From Ophthalmolycus amberensis (Eukaryota > Chordata > Actinopteri > Perciformes > Zoarcidae): a DNA stretch of 64,000 nt. Positions 1 to 10,985 of this stretch are shown here, piece after piece (the first letter of the stretch is position 1; every line of letters starts with the position of its first letter). Position numbers and translations under genes: made by a program. Below the pieces are notes generated by a model that saw only the letters and a program-made list of their open reading frames with translations, did no database searches and was not told where the DNA came from. Where the stretch lies: contig JAFEUB010000811.1 of NCBI GenBank assembly GCA_024529925.1, forward strand, positions 1,893,501 to 1,957,500, given 5' to 3'.

Positions 1-210
1 GATTAACATTCTCAACTACTTCTTCTCTGTGGCTGTTTTGTACACGATAAAGACCAATAACTTGTAACATGTTGGATAGATGAAGTATTGAAAGAGTGGA
101 CTAACATGGTCACGTGAACCAAAACAGTTTTGTAAAAGCAAAGTTTTGTAAACTTAAGTGTTTTTTTAATGAAGCGCTGGCTGTGCAGTTTTATCAATGG
201 GATTTGTCTG

Positions 211-233
211 TGCTGCTGCTGCTGCTGCTGCTG
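211..233. repeat. (TGC)n trinucleotide microsatellite
   Basis: Seven to eight uninterrupted TGC/CTG triplets followed by imperfect GATGAT. No gene can be assigned to it. The surrounding 1-741 region holds no convincing coding exon on the plus strand. Confidence 0.8.
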
Positions 234-467
234 ATGATGAAACACACATCAACTCCAGCTTTCAGCAGAGCTCCACCGTCAGAGACAGTCGTGCTTCACG
301 TAACGTTACCTGACAGAACCGACGAATCGTCCTCTTGTTGGTTAGTTTGTATTTCCAGGTGAGGTACAAGCTTCTTTGTTGGCGAGGGATGAAAGGTTTG
401 GCTCTGGGATTGGGGGTCCAGGTCTCCATCCCGGGACACCGACAGCCGCCGACAACAGAGCTCAGAC

Positions 468-764
468 CCTCCGCCTGGCCTCCTCCACCTCCTGCTCCAG
501 GGGCATGCACTGCTCCACAACACACGCCGAGACACGACTGGTTGTCACATCGTCATCTGAAAAACACGAATATAGCACGACACGGGTCAGAAATGAAGTT
601 AGCAAAGCACGAAGTTCAGCTAACGACAGCTAGCTGACTATTTCTACAGCAGCAAATTAAGTAGGTATTTCTAGCTCACTAGCTCAGTTTCACACACTCC
701 AGTCGTCTCTTTTCTGCTGAGATATTAACGTTACTACTCACAGGGTCGTCGGTAAATCCGGCAT
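468..764 (-). other. Possible first exons of a minus-strand gene, frame unresolved
   Basis: On the minus strand an ATG at 764-762 begins MPDLPTTL and runs into a good donor (CCCT then GTGAGT, exon edge at 742). A pyrimidine-rich acceptor ending TTTTTCAG at 557-559 opens a second exon (556 down to about 468). One frame of that exon reads DDVTTSRVSACVVEQC and then MPLEQEVEEARRR, and ends near a weak donor. The area is relatively CpG-rich, as expected of a promoter. However, the phase left by exon 1 (two bases) gives a stop when joined to exon 2, so the two pieces do not form a continuous reading frame as written. They may be a 5' UTR with a short upstream ORF, a gene with a one-base sequence error, or chance. 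I do not recognise the product. Confidence 0.22.
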
Positions 765-1234
765 TATCGTTTCAATCTCGTAGCCTGAAGCAAGATCCAG
801 AAAAGTCGCTTGTAGCTGCCGCTACATGCCCGGTGTTTACGTCGCAGAGCAAAGACGTCACCAAGCTTCTTCTTCTCCTTTTAAAAATCATCCCTCTTCT
901 TTTCTTCTGTGACTCTCTCTGCACGATAAACAAACGTAGGCTCATTACTGCCCTCAACAGGACGAATAATGAATGACATTAGTCTCCATTCATTTTTTTA
1001 AGACGTAGCTCCAGCGACTGTCATGAATTATTTATATTTTATAATATTTTTGAAAGGTAAATCTGGTTCCTTGGTGTTGTTTAACAACACTTGGAGTACA
1101 ACAAAGTTTATGGTGTTTCCAATGCCCTCAATTTACCCTGGTTTAAAAAACAACATGATTGTGTATGAAAATATAACCTTAATATAGACATGATAATGCT
1201 TGATAACCGACAATACACGTTTTTCGTTTTTGTG

Positions 1235-1480
1235 CTCTTTCTTCAATTCAATTCAATTCAATTCATTTTGCACAGCTCAAAATCACAAATTACAAATTTG
1301 CCTCAGAGGGCTTTACAATATGTACACATTTGACATCCTCTTGTCCCGGGACCCTCACATCGGAACAGGAAAAAGTCCCCCAAAAAACCCCTTTAACGGG
1401 GAGAAAAGAGGAAGAAACCTTAGGCAGAGCAACAGAGGAGGGTTCCCTCTCCCAGGATGGACAGAAGTGCAATAGATGTC
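1235..1480 (-). mobile_element. Teleost LINE-type 3' tail with (TTCAA)n end, minus orientation
   Basis: The plus strand starts with tandem TTCAA/ATTCA pentamers and continues with a CAAATTTGCCTCAGAGGGC-type block and an AGGATGGACAGAAGTGCAATAG-like block. Read on the minus strand this is the common fish dispersed repeat ending AAGCCCTCTGAGGCAAATTTG and then (AATTG)n. The same family, plus-oriented and more diverged, recurs at about 8160-8515, 19618-19975 and 59150-59528. It is a 5'-truncated copy with no coding capacity. The class name (L2/Rex-like) comes from general knowledge of fish repeats, not a database search. Confidence 0.65.
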
Positions 1481-2172
1481 ATGTGTAGAACTTGGCTACA
1501 TTGAGCAAGGTTTTTCGAGCCATCTCGTCTGGATCAAAGGATTTGACTATGCACTGTGTGTAAAGAGAATACACACACACACACAGCTGATCAGCTTCCA
1601 TATTTCTGTAATTGTATTAAAGCAATTGTCCTTCTGGATTGAAGTTGTTGAATGGTGTGTAAAAACTTAAAAACACCTTTAACTTTATTTAAATTTTTAA
1701 TATTTGAATACCGGTACATGAAATTACAAACAGGAAATTTGACTTTGACTGCATTTAACCCACCCTAAGCATCCAAGCATTGGGGATCAGTGTGTCGCAC
1801 AAGGGCCACAGCTGCCCCCAGCTTGTTAAAGACTTAAAAAATAAAGTTTAGGGAATTGACTTGGAATTTGTCAGTCTTGAATCTGGACTTCATAGCCAAG
1901 ACTTGAATATATAGTAAAAGAGAGAAAATACATGATAATGTGAGCTCTGAAGAGTCATGCATTGTGCTGCTTGTTCAGTAAGACAGATGTGCCTGTAGGT
2001 TTCTATTACTGGAAAGTCCACTGAGTTCAAATCCAGTGCTCAACATTACATCATTTACAACGCCATAGAAGTTGAACATTTGTCATTTTATGGCGCCGCA
2101 CCTAAAGCAGCACTGTACATAGTGCAAAGAGCAGACACCAGAGACTCATATTTAGCAAACTACTGCTGGATG
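1481..2172 (+). other. Upstream region of ifit, no gene
   Basis: No open coding exon is seen. It holds a short (AC)n run at 1571-1584 and a fragment near 1740-1830 (CATTTAACCCACCCTAAGCA-type) that resembles dispersed fish repeats. From about 1900 to 2172 it should contain the ifit promoter and 5' UTR, because the deduced start codon is at 2173. No clear TATA box was found. Confidence 0.5.
1998..2009 (+). promoter_or_regulatory. Weak ISRE-like site upstream of ifit
   Basis: GGTTTCTATTAC resembles the interferon-stimulated response element core GTTTCNNTTTC with one mismatch (TTAC for TTTC). It lies about 165 bp before the deduced ifit start codon. IFIT promoters are known to carry ISREs, so the location fits, but a single imperfect site is weak evidence. 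Confidence 0.25.
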
Positions 2173-4456
2173 ATGAGGTGAGCGTCTGCTTCTGCATGTC
2201 AATCTGCCATCAGTAGCATTGTCAATATATGTTGAACATTATGGATCCAAAGTCATTTGTTTGATTTTGTCCCTCCATACGTTCTATTTTCCTCCTTCGC
2301 TCTAGTCTCTTCTTTCCCTCGTTTATTTTCTTCACACCATTCCTTTGATTTCTTTAGTTTCTTGCTCCATGTCTTTCTCCTATTAACCTTTCTTACTTTC
2401 ATCCCTTTTTCAGTTTTTATTGTCCTTTATGTCCATATTTCTTCTTTTCCCCTTTCTTTAATTATTTTCTTCCTTCTTCATTTCTGACTTTCAGTTCTTT
2501 CCTTATTTTTCCTTCTCTGCTACCCATCGTCTTTTCCTCTATGATATTTTCCTGCTGCCTTCTGATACATTATTTCTTTATTCACTCCTTATTTTCCTTT
2601 TTCCTTCTCATTCATTTATTGGGACTTATTCAGGTTTGTCCTTCCTATCTTTTAAGTCCTTCTTCACTTCTAACCTTACTCCCTTGTCTTTCTGTCTTTT
2701 CTTCCCATTTCGTTTTTATTTATTGGTTTATTTGATATGGGACAGTGCACATTAAATAAAAACATTTCTGTAAATGCGCCAGAGTTAGCCAAAAGGCTAT
2801 TTTTCATTTGTAGTCCCAAGAGGCAGATGTTTTCTCCTAGCTGTTCTCCCCTCTGATACTTCTTTCCTGATCTGTTCCTTAAATTATTCCTTTCCTACCT
2901 TATTTCCTTCACTCATTACCTTTTTTTGTCTTTCTTTCCCTCCTTTCCTTGTTATTTTTCTGATATTGGTTTCTTCATTGTTTCCTTACCTCACACATTC
3001 GTTCCTTTCTGTCCATTCATTGTTCCTTCCTTCCTTCCTCAACATGAGGATTATCGCTGTGATTATCTAACTTAGCACACCACAGAGCAAATGATCTTAC
3101 TGTACTGCACAAGTGTTTTGACATTTGTCATTTTTAATCCCCATCAGTGCGGCTCGGAGTCAAACAACACTGGAGTCCAAACTGGAGGCCCTGCAGTGCC
3201 ACTTCACCTGGGATCTGCACCCCAGCAGGACTACACTTGTTTGTCTCAGGGACCAGCTGGCGGACATCGGCACAGAGGAGGGATACAGCTGGCTGGGTCA
3301 CAGTTACAACCTACAGGGGTATATTCACTACCAGCTTGGGTTCACAGATGATGCCTGCCGTTTCCTCTGCAGGGCTGCGGAGGCCTTCCGCCAGATGAGA
3401 AACACCGTCTCAGATGAGGGCCCCTGGTTGGTGGTGAACTACGGGAACCTGGCTTGGCTGCATTACCATAAGGGAGAACGAGCAGAGTGTCAGGCTTACT
3501 TGTTAAAAGTCGACGCCATGATGAATGAGTACCCATCTCCATCCCAGGACGAGCTCCATCCGGAGATCTACGCTGAAAAAGCCTGGACCCTGATGAAGTT
3601 CGGCACAGACAAAAGGCAGCTGGCTGTAGATTACTTCCAGAGAGCCATCAGGATGCAGCCGGACATGGTGGAGTGGCACACCAGCCACGTCATAGGGTTA
3701 GCAAATACTCTTAGACACAGTGACAAAAAGCTGGGGGCTGACATCTTTGAGAAAATGAAAATTGCCAAGGAACATGATCCAGAGAACTTGTACCTCGCTG
3801 CTCTGTACTTTGAGGCATGTGCTGAGAAAGGGAAGAACATTGAAAGTGGAGCACGTGAGTTGGCCAGGAGGGTTTTAAGAAAGCCCATCAGCAGCTACAG
3901 TGGTATCACACCATTACTAAGGCTGTACAGAATCTATGTATCTATGGATGAGGCCATTGATTTGGCAGAAGAGGTTCTGGAAAGACATCCAGATGAGCGT
4001 TATCTGAAGAGATGTGCCGCACTCTGCTACAAGAAGAGGATCTTCCAGGGGAGGAACAATCCCCTGGAGCACAGCATGATCGACAGAGCAATCAGTCTCC
4101 ATAGGGAAGTGATTACGCTTTACCCTCTTTCTTCACTTACGATAGAAATATCTCTTGCCAACATATACGCAGAGTCCAATAACCAAGCTGAAGCGGACCA
4201 GATATACGAGGAACTGCTGGAAAGACCTGACCTGGATCCCGAAGGGGCACAGATGCTTTACAACTACTATGCAAAATATGTACATTTCAGTCTAAAGAAG
4301 AGCTACAAGTCAATAGAATACCACATGAGGGCCGCAGCGATACCGCAACAATCTTCCTATCGTAAGAACAGCATTAATACTCTGGAGAGGATTAGAGAAA
4401 GAAACAGAAACCGAATGTGCAGAGAAATTGATGAGTTTCTGAAGAACCTTCAATAA
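2173..4456 (+). CDS. ifit: Interferon-induced protein with tetratricopeptide repeats (IFIT), two exons
   Basis: The coding exons are 2173-2177 and 3148-4456. Exon 1 contributes only ATGAG, followed by the donor GTGAGC. Intron 1 (about 970 bp) ends in CCCCATCAG at 3147. The join gives MSAARSQTTLESK and a 437-residue protein. An open frame runs back to an ATG at 3125, but that would read through the acceptor and is rejected. The family hallmark CHFTWDL is at residues 19-25, and VVNYGNLAW is at about 97-105. TPR helices follow to the end (for example YFQRAIRMQPD). Other IFITs have this gene shape: a tiny first coding exon and one large exon. IFIT proteins are cytosolic, interferon-induced and bind non-self 5' ends of viral RNA. 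The fish paralogue number cannot be fixed here. There are no breaks or stops, so it is probably functional. Confidence 0.93.
2257..3050 (+). repeat. Pyrimidine-rich low-complexity tract in ifit intron 1
   Basis: About 800 bp of the plus strand is overwhelmingly C and T (TTCCTTCCTTCC, TTTCTTCC and similar motifs), interrupted by one dispersed-repeat fragment at 2716-2835. The minus strand is correspondingly purine-rich. The short open frames seen here (Phe/Ser/Leu-rich) are compositional artefacts. Confidence 0.75.
2716..2835 (-). mobile_element. LINE 3'-end fragment in ifit intron 1
   Basis: The block begins TTTATTTATTGGTTTATTTG, carries GGGACAGTGCACATTAA and then CCAGAGTTAGCCAAAAGGC. This is a common teleost dispersed repeat. 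It resembles the 3' end of the LINE at 54318-58529 (TTTATTTGATATGGAC). It stands out because it breaks an otherwise pure pyrimidine tract. Orientation is inferred from that similarity. Confidence 0.5.
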
Positions 4457-4639
4457 AGCCTGGACAAAAGCGGAAGCGTTTAATGTTTGTAATGTTAATA
4501 ACAACATTGGGTCTAAATCCAGAGTAATTAATGATTCCTTCAAAGCTTCCTTGCATAGGTTCATAACTACGAGACTCCTTTTGCATTGTGTTCAGATTCA
4601 TTTGATGAATTATTGTATGCATGTATATTGATTCAAGCC

Positions 4640-4890
4640 AGGCTGCAACTTTTTTTTCTGAAGAGTGAAGCAAATACGTAAGGGCCTTAAACTTGCATTC
4701 TTTCCAATGACCAGAAGGGGGCAACTCCTCTGGTTTCAAATTGTATGGAAGTCTATGAGAAAATGACGATACTTCTCTCTTGATTTATTACCTCAGTAAA
4801 CATTGTAAACATGAATGTATGGTCTCAATCGCTAGTTTTAAATCTTCTTCAATACAGCATGATGTTCATTTCGTAAATGATGGTCTCTTT
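4640..4890. mobile_element. Dispersed repeat in the ifit 3' region
   Basis: The segment contains CCAGAAGGGGGCAACTCC, TATGGAAGTCTATGAGAAAA and CAGTAAACATTGTAAACATG, which I recognise as a repeat common in fish 3' UTRs and intergenic DNA. It follows the ifit stop codon by about 180 bp and may be transcribed as part of its 3' UTR. The family name and boundaries are not established. Confidence 0.45.
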
Positions 4891-4893
4891 TAA

Positions 4894-4899
4894 AATAAA
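4894..4899 (+). terminator. Candidate poly(A) signal of ifit
   Basis: AATAAA lies 438 bp after the ifit stop codon, within TTTTAAAATAAAATAGATG. It is the first canonical signal on this strand after a 3' UTR of plausible length. An earlier AATAAA-like string overlaps the stop codon itself (CAATAAAGCC at 4451-4460) and is too close to be the main signal. Confidence 0.45.
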
Positions 4900-6289
4900 A
4901 TAGATGATTCACACTGTATCCGTGTATTCTTAAGTACTGACTGACTCGATCTACTTCATGAGGCATAGAATAGGATATACAGTGACACTATGAGTCATTT
5001 GTTTTCCATAATCACTCATGGAAACAGGAATAAGAAGATAATATAAATTAATTGGAGAGAAAATAATGTCGCTTGGTAAGACGTTGACATAAACCTTTTA
5101 CGACTCAGTGTGTACGCTACTTTTTATTCCACTACATTTATTTGACAACATCAGTTACTAGTTACTTTGCATATTCAGATTATTAAGACAAAATATAAAT
5201 TATTAACTATAGATTATTACATATCATTAGGGATCACTTACCAGCAATAGATAAATGAATTAGAGCGAGCTCCACTTTTGGCTTTTTCACAGAGGAGCAG
5301 CGGCTGCTGTAATCTCCACAGTTCAATTAGCTGCACTTACGCCACACTTCATTACCAGGGTGGTTACATGAGTAAGCCACAGTGTCACGTCTTAGTTTAT
5401 TTCCTGATTAGATGCTGTCCACTGCTGGCATAGCATTTCTCTTTGTAAAAAATAAGCAATCTAAAAATTTGCTGATTTCTTTTTTTACTTTCATTTAAGT
5501 TGAATGCTTTTAAACCTATTAAATTGTCTCAAATATGCATCACAACCAAGCTTGTAAACATTTTGTAGGAATTGTGACACTAATAGGCAAACATACTTTG
5601 AGTTTATATCAAATGATCACGAGCATTAGAACGTTACTGATCATTATTTGATTTGAAAAATTACCACGTGTTTTATTTTATTCCCCTTTATTTTTTAAAT
5701 TTACTATTTAGTTTTAGCTCAGAGGTCTAATTTTGCATTTGGAAATGTTCAATTGGAGGAAACTTCACAACAAACAAAGTTATTGGTTCAAGGTTCAATA
5801 ATTGATTGAAAAAGGTGCAAAACAACACAAGTCCCGCCTCCTTAACTCAGGCTCGACAGTGACCTCCCTGATGGTGCAGTTTAGCCACATTGTTTATTTC
5901 TTTGCTTGTTCACTTGTTGATTTGATTTATCTATTATTCGTATAATTTACTTCATCCCTCTTTTATTATGACCTGCATTTAGGCCTTCTATTGAAACTCA
6001 TTTGAGTAGAGACAAATCTTTTATTCCATGCATTGTCAATAAAATCTATATTTTTGGTTTATTTTTGGCTCCAGTTTATTCTGGGTCTTGTGCATTGAGT
6101 ATCTCCGGGTCACACTCATAAATGCCTAAATGTGAACAAGGTTAAGGAAGTATCCTTCAAGAATATTCATAAATATTACCCTGCCAATCACTACAAGCAG
6201 AAGTCTTTTTTGTGATGAATGTTCAGAAACTATTTTTGCATTGTTCTCTCCAATAAATTCTACAAAGACCTTTGCAGATTTGTTATCGA
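4900..6289. other. AT-rich intergenic DNA, nothing recognised
   Basis: No exon, RNA gene or identifiable transposon was seen. A possible poly(A)-like CAATAAAATC lies near 6037. The segment separates the single-copy ifit region from the duplicated blocks that start at about 6290. Confidence 0.5.
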
Positions 6290-8012
6290 TCATATCTTTG
6301 AAAACGTAATATTATGGGGAAATGAGGTTCTCTGAATGCTCACCATCTGTATCTTATTGATATGTTTATCATTTTGACAAATATGATAAACCCCTGGCTC
6401 TTTAGTTATTGTTGTATATACTATCCCCGGAATACAAAAATCTGTGTTCTTTTGTTCAATAGAAAAAAAAGCAGAGATTAGTAACCAATTAGTGTGAAAT
6501 AACATGACCCTGTGGGTCGGTTGTCTTCTTGTTCTCACTAACGTTTTGAGTCACCAGCTGGCACAGGTATGTAAACCTATCGCTAAGCAAATGACAAACT
6601 GAACTGAGCACTGACCGCAACGGAGCACGTTGTCCCATGTCGATAGGAGGAGAGCTTGTTATCTGTTAGCAGCCGGTGCACAGCAGAGTCCTGCCATGTG
6701 TTTGGCTAACAGCTAACGGGGCTAATACAGTTAGAGCTAACAGCTAATGGCGCTATTTCAGGAATTTCTGCGAAAAGTTGGCTGCAGACAGGAACTCTCT
6801 TCTTGGGTTGGGGAAGGCCCCTGATGGTTGCGCTGATGGTAAAACACAACATTTCAGAAAACACATTTTACATAACAATATTTTTGGCAAAACAAAACAT
6901 TTCACAAAGCTTAAAGGCGTAAGGAACAATTCACAACCCAAAGCAATAAGAACACACATAACAAGAAGCACAACACAAAACACAGCATAACATCATAGCT
7001 CTTCCATCAGCCACACTTGTAGACCACAAGGTGGCAGAAGAGCTCCTTTTTCTTTAAAGAGCCACTGCCTGATCGTCTAACTTGCAAAGATTTCTGAAAC
7101 TCCGAATCACTGATTATGATTCGTATTACATGACAATTTCCATAATATAGCATGACCATCCCATCCATCTGTGACAAATAACAATGGATAACAAAACTCA
7201 TACATTAGACAAAGACCTCATGTACCTCATGAAGCAGTAAGGCTGGTGACACAACTTACTGACACAAAATAAGGTAAATAACCACATATTTCAAAGATTA
7301 ATCTATTTGTGCTTACTTCTATCTTTATATATTTTCAAGAAATCTATTCATTTTCTCAATATCATAATGCAACTGACTTGTTTTGCTATGGCTTGTGAAA
7401 GCACCTGAATAAGATTAAAATAAGATCAAATGCAACAAACTAAATTAAACAGTAAAATAAAAATGACAGTGCTGCTACAGTGCAGTGCAAGATATGAATA
7501 AATAGCTCTAAACCCAACTTGCAATATAAAACAGTACAGTCACCTCAATGAATTGTCATTGAACGTTTGGCTGCCCGTTCCACAACATTCCAGATGATGA
7601 AAAAGTAAAGGACTTAACACAGTATGTCAGACTATTTCATCCATGTTGAAACAATTTCTATCACAGTGACACTCGTCATTGGTTTGTTGTCAAGGAAATC
7701 TTTATCTTGTTTTCCTTTCACTATGAGCTCACTGACGCATGACACAAAACAACAAAACAATTATCACTACTACATTTATATGACCATAATAGTGACTCTT
7801 TACTTAATCTCCAACAAATTCAGGCAATAAATAGAGAAAGATGTTAAAGTTAGCTCCACCTCAATCAGTTACAACTACAGAGCACTGTGATAGAGGAAGT
7901 ACTTTTACCTTTGGTTGTTGTATTACTCGTTTTAATTCAGCAAAGTTTATTTCAGACAATTGCTAATCTGACAACAAAAGAAGCTGTGTCATAATATATT
8001 TTTCATCTACAG

Positions 8013-8143
8013 TGGCAAATGGGTCAAGCACTTCTCCAACCTTTGGGATCTACAAACCTGTGTGCAGTTGTTGCAAGCCTGGCCTACCTTTCATACAAAA
8101 TGTTGGGAACATAAGCAGTGGACAGTCCTGTACGTTTGTGTAG
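8013..8143 (+). pseudogene. Dead Ly6/uPAR terminal exon (block A)
   Basis: After an acceptor ATTTTTCATCTACAG the phase-1 exon reads VANGSSTSPTFGIYKPVCS and ends SSGQSCTFV and stop. It aligns with the start of exon 5 of the mucin gene (VTSGSSTSPAFGCVSTNLC ... SSGPSCC). It has lost the first cysteine of the pair FGC/NLC and all sequence after the last SC, including the CC...CN closure. The upstream exons are absent from this block. Without a promoter or signal peptide it is a relic. An almost identical copy is at 19471-19601. Confidence 0.7.
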
Positions 8144-8159
8144 CCTGCTCTTTCCAGGT

Positions 8160-8515
8160 TGCATGCTGGAGAGGAAGTTGTGTGGCTCGGGCTCCAGTTG
8201 CTTGACATCTTGGATCCATCTTTCTCACTTATGTTTACATTCTCTGTATCATTTTGTCTTATGGTTGTCTGTACTGTAATTTTATTATGTGGGTCTATTC
8301 AGTACATACGACATCTATTGCTTGTCTGTCCATCCAGAGAGAGAGAGATCCCTCCTCAGTTGTTCTTCCTGAGTATTTTAACCATCTTTTAATTTGTTCC
8401 CTATCGGGAGGGTCTGAGGTTAGAGGGAGTCCGTATGGCTCTACAGATCATAAAGCCTCCTGAGATAAATTTGTGATATTGCACAATATAAATACAATTT
8501 ACTTGATTTGAAATT
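8160..8515 (+). mobile_element. Diverged LINE-type 3' tail, plus orientation
   Basis: The segment reads through TTTGTCTTATGGTTGTCTGT, CATACGACATCTATTGCTTG and ATAAAGCCTCCTGAGATAAA, and ends ATATAAATACAATTTACTTG. This is the same fish repeat family as 1235-1480 on the opposite strand. It sits directly behind the dead Ly6 exon in all three blocks (8160, 19618, 59150), so it was inserted before those duplications. Confidence 0.6.
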
Positions 8516-9194
8516 AAACACAGCCTACTTTGCTTTTCCTTTGCTAATACAGTGTGAGGTGTCTGGACACAGGCAATAGAGGAGTTAGAAATTAACAACG
8601 CAGACAAGTCCCAACCCACTTGATGAATCAGGGAACGTGATTTTCAATGTTCTATTATTGAAGTAGAAACAGACAGAGTCAGTGACGTCAATTCAACAAG
8701 AGCAGGTGTGGCAATGTCGTCATAGAACATCAACAACACCTCACTGCCAACAAAAACAAGAAAGTGCATTCAGCAGAGTGCAGATCTCCACCCAGTGCCG
8801 CAACGACTACTGCTGTAATGTTTGATTGAATGAATACAAACCAAAATTGCATCCCGTCTAAACTGTAAGTGTGTCAGACACATTTCCACTCGCACATCTC
8901 ATGTAACAGACACTATCATTTAAGAAAAAAAGGGTCAATATAATAAATATATAAACAAACAAAGATTACACTAATATTAGACAGGAAACTAACAGTCCTG
9001 CTGTGTGTTTAGTTCTGCTAGCTGTATTAGCCCCGTCAGCTGTAGCACTGGGTGCTGAAACCCGGAAGCCTCTTACAGTTTTTTGCATTTGCTTATACAC
9101 TTTGGCTAATTGTGTCAAAAGTATGAATTTCTAAATTAACGTTAGGTGTTGTGCACACAGTCATGAATGAGCACAAAACTACCAGCCAATTATT

Positions 9195-10440
9195 TTATCG
9201 CGCGTTAACGCATTTTCTTTTTTATTATTATTTTGAAAGTCCGTTGCTCACTGGCAGCGGTGGAGGGAGGCTTCGGCAGACTACGTTGGATGCAGCGTGT
9301 GGGAGAAGTATAGATAAACAAAAGCAAGACAAGCTAACAAATGCCCCAGAGAAGTGGATACAAACTGCAGGCCGACTAGTATTATGGAAGATGTCGGTCT
9401 GAGGAACGTTCTCAAGGTGCGTTTGGTGTGAACGCACCTTTAGGAATCAGCAGCGAATGACGGCACGTATGAGCCTCAAGGCGCACCATCACAAGAAGAA
9501 TACACGAGTTGTATGAAAAGGCGAGGACTATAAAAGTGACGGCGTTACAACGTGCACGAGCTGTTGCTCTCACTGGAGACTACTGGACATCGCTGGGTAA
9601 CCATCAGTCACCTCGGAGTTACAGCATTATATTGATGCACAGTGGGAGCTGCAGTCACATGCTCTGACTGTCATGAAGACAGAAGACAGACATTTTGCTG
9701 AAACGTGCAACATTTTATTCATGTTGCACAGCAGTGGAACGTTTCACATAAAGTCAGCACACTTAGCACAGATAGTGCAAGAAACATAACTGCTACTGTG
9801 TAAAGGGAATACTGCTGTTAAAAAGCACCTTATTAGTTTAAAGTGCAAACCAAATGTTATTGCACTTTTGTTGATATAGCTGTCACAGCTCTGTCACTTC
9901 CATCTAGCTTTTTCCACCTTTCACTCACCTAATCAGTTGATTCAGTGCACCTGCCAGTCACACGCACCTCATCACTCTCACCTGCTCACTCTGCCGCTTC
10001 ACTATTTAAACCCCTGCCTCACACTCACTCACTGCCAGATCGTTCTTTGCATTCATGCTCAACTTTCCCGCACTCACTCATGGACTGATTCTCTGTTGCC
10101 GACCCTGCCTGTCCTGGACTACCTCGCCTGCCTCTGCCCTGGTAACCTACTCAGCCCTTCTGTCCTAGACCACGAGAAACCTGTTGTTGGTTCTTCCAGA
10201 GAATATTCTGCCTGTCATGCGTTTCAAATAAAGAACTCAAATCATACCAGTCCTGGTCTTGTCGTACTGCTCCTGGGTCCTACCTACACCCGTAACAATA
10301 GCAGTACTTTTAAAACACAAGTGCGCAATACACGACTTTTGAATTCATTAATGAACTTTGCCATAACAATGCGATTAATCGAGATTAGTCGCAGAAAAAT
10401 CATGCGATTAAAAATTGTAATCGTTGCCCAGCATATATAT
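9195..10440. mobile_element. Probable DNA-transposon remnant specific to block A
   Basis: This segment interrupts similarity between block A and its paralogues. It begins near ATTTTATCGCGCGTTAACGC and ends near GCGATTAATCGAGATTAGTC and AATCGTTGCCCAGCA. Such TTAACGC/ATTAATCGCG-rich ends are seen on fish DNA transposons. No transposase frame survives. A later solo LTR (9881-10297) is inserted inside. The family is not determined. Confidence 0.4.
9881..10297 (+). mobile_element. Solo LTR, Ty3/gypsy type, with target duplication
   Basis: The 417-bp element starts TGTCACAGCTCTG and ends CACCCGTAACA (TG...CA termini). It is flanked by identical 5-bp direct repeats ATAGC at 9876-9880 and 10298-10302. 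It contains a CTATTTAAACCCC promoter-like box near 9998 and AATAAAG near 10211, placed as expected for an LTR with U3, R and U5. No internal region remains, so this is the product of LTR-LTR recombination. The 171-codon ORF across it is not a gene. Confidence 0.85.
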
Positions 10441-10449
10441 ATATATCAG

Positions 10450-10985
10450 TAAATAAGACACAAATATGATTTATAATTTTTTAAAGAAATAAGATACAAC
10501 AGGACAAACCAGGGTAGAATCCAAATTACAGTGCACCTACAGTGCAATGCAAGATATAAATAAATAGTTCTAAATTTAAATTACAAAGGAATACAATACA
10601 GTCCATTTAATTGAACAGAATGTCAAGTTGACAGTTTTACAACATTCTAAATGATAAAATACAAAAAGAACATGCAAAGCTACCTGTGTAATAATAACGT
10701 GTTTGGTAAGAACATTCCATTACACAGTATGTCAGACGGTTTCCACCCTGTCAGAACAATGCCTCTCACACCACACCATCATTGTTTTTGTATCAAGAAA
10801 ATTCTTGTTTTTCTTTCGTCTGAGGATCACTGACGCATGACACCAAACAACATGGAAAAAAGTGCTGTGCATTCCTGCACTTTCTTTCTGAAAGCAAGGT
10901 GGGAAGGTGAGTTGACAGGATGCTATTCCATGTGACAACATATTTATTGTAGCTTGGGATAAAACCCTTCCTAACTGCACTTTAT
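10450..10985 (+). repeat. Paralogue of the DNA just upstream of the mucin promoter
   Basis: The segment from CAGTAAATAAGACACAAATA to GGTGAGTTGACAGGATGCTA matches 21010-21505 almost throughout. The copy at 21 kb leads directly into the mucin promoter. Here it instead runs, after about 50 bp, into a small fragment of the mucin array (10985-11104). Confidence 0.7.

Larger units (their letters stand above)
6290..9190 (+). repeat. Segmental block A (paralogue of blocks C and D)
   Basis: Long stretches reappear elsewhere with few changes. 6540-7000 (with the GCTAACAGCTAACGGGGC motif repeated inside) matches 14905-15110, 44220-44610, 48690-49000 and 50955-51265. 7005-7265 matches 15530-15780. 7450-9190 matches 19020-20640, and 7780-9190 matches 58780-60200. 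It holds a dead Ly6/uPAR terminal exon at 8013-8143 and the LINE tail at 8160-8515. Segment 6478-6490 (GCAGAGATTAG) is the unoccupied version of the LTR insertion site at 47254. No intact gene is present. Short ORFs here are conserved only because the DNA is duplicated. Confidence 0.75.

Noticed and set aside
3125..3147. Upstream ATG at 3125 as the IFIT start
   Set aside because: These codons cross the intron acceptor. ATGAG at 2173 with a perfect donor gives the family-typical N-terminus.
7007..7201. Minus-strand frames at 7007-7201 and 15527-15733 as a gene pair
   Set aside because: Part of duplicated blocks A and C with no domain, splice site or promoter.
8159..8392. 78-codon frame shared by 8159 and 19617 as a conserved small gene
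   Set aside because: Conserved only because the DNA block is duplicated. It lies across a recognised LINE tail.
9937..10452. 171-codon ORF
   Set aside because: It lies across a solo LTR with target duplications.
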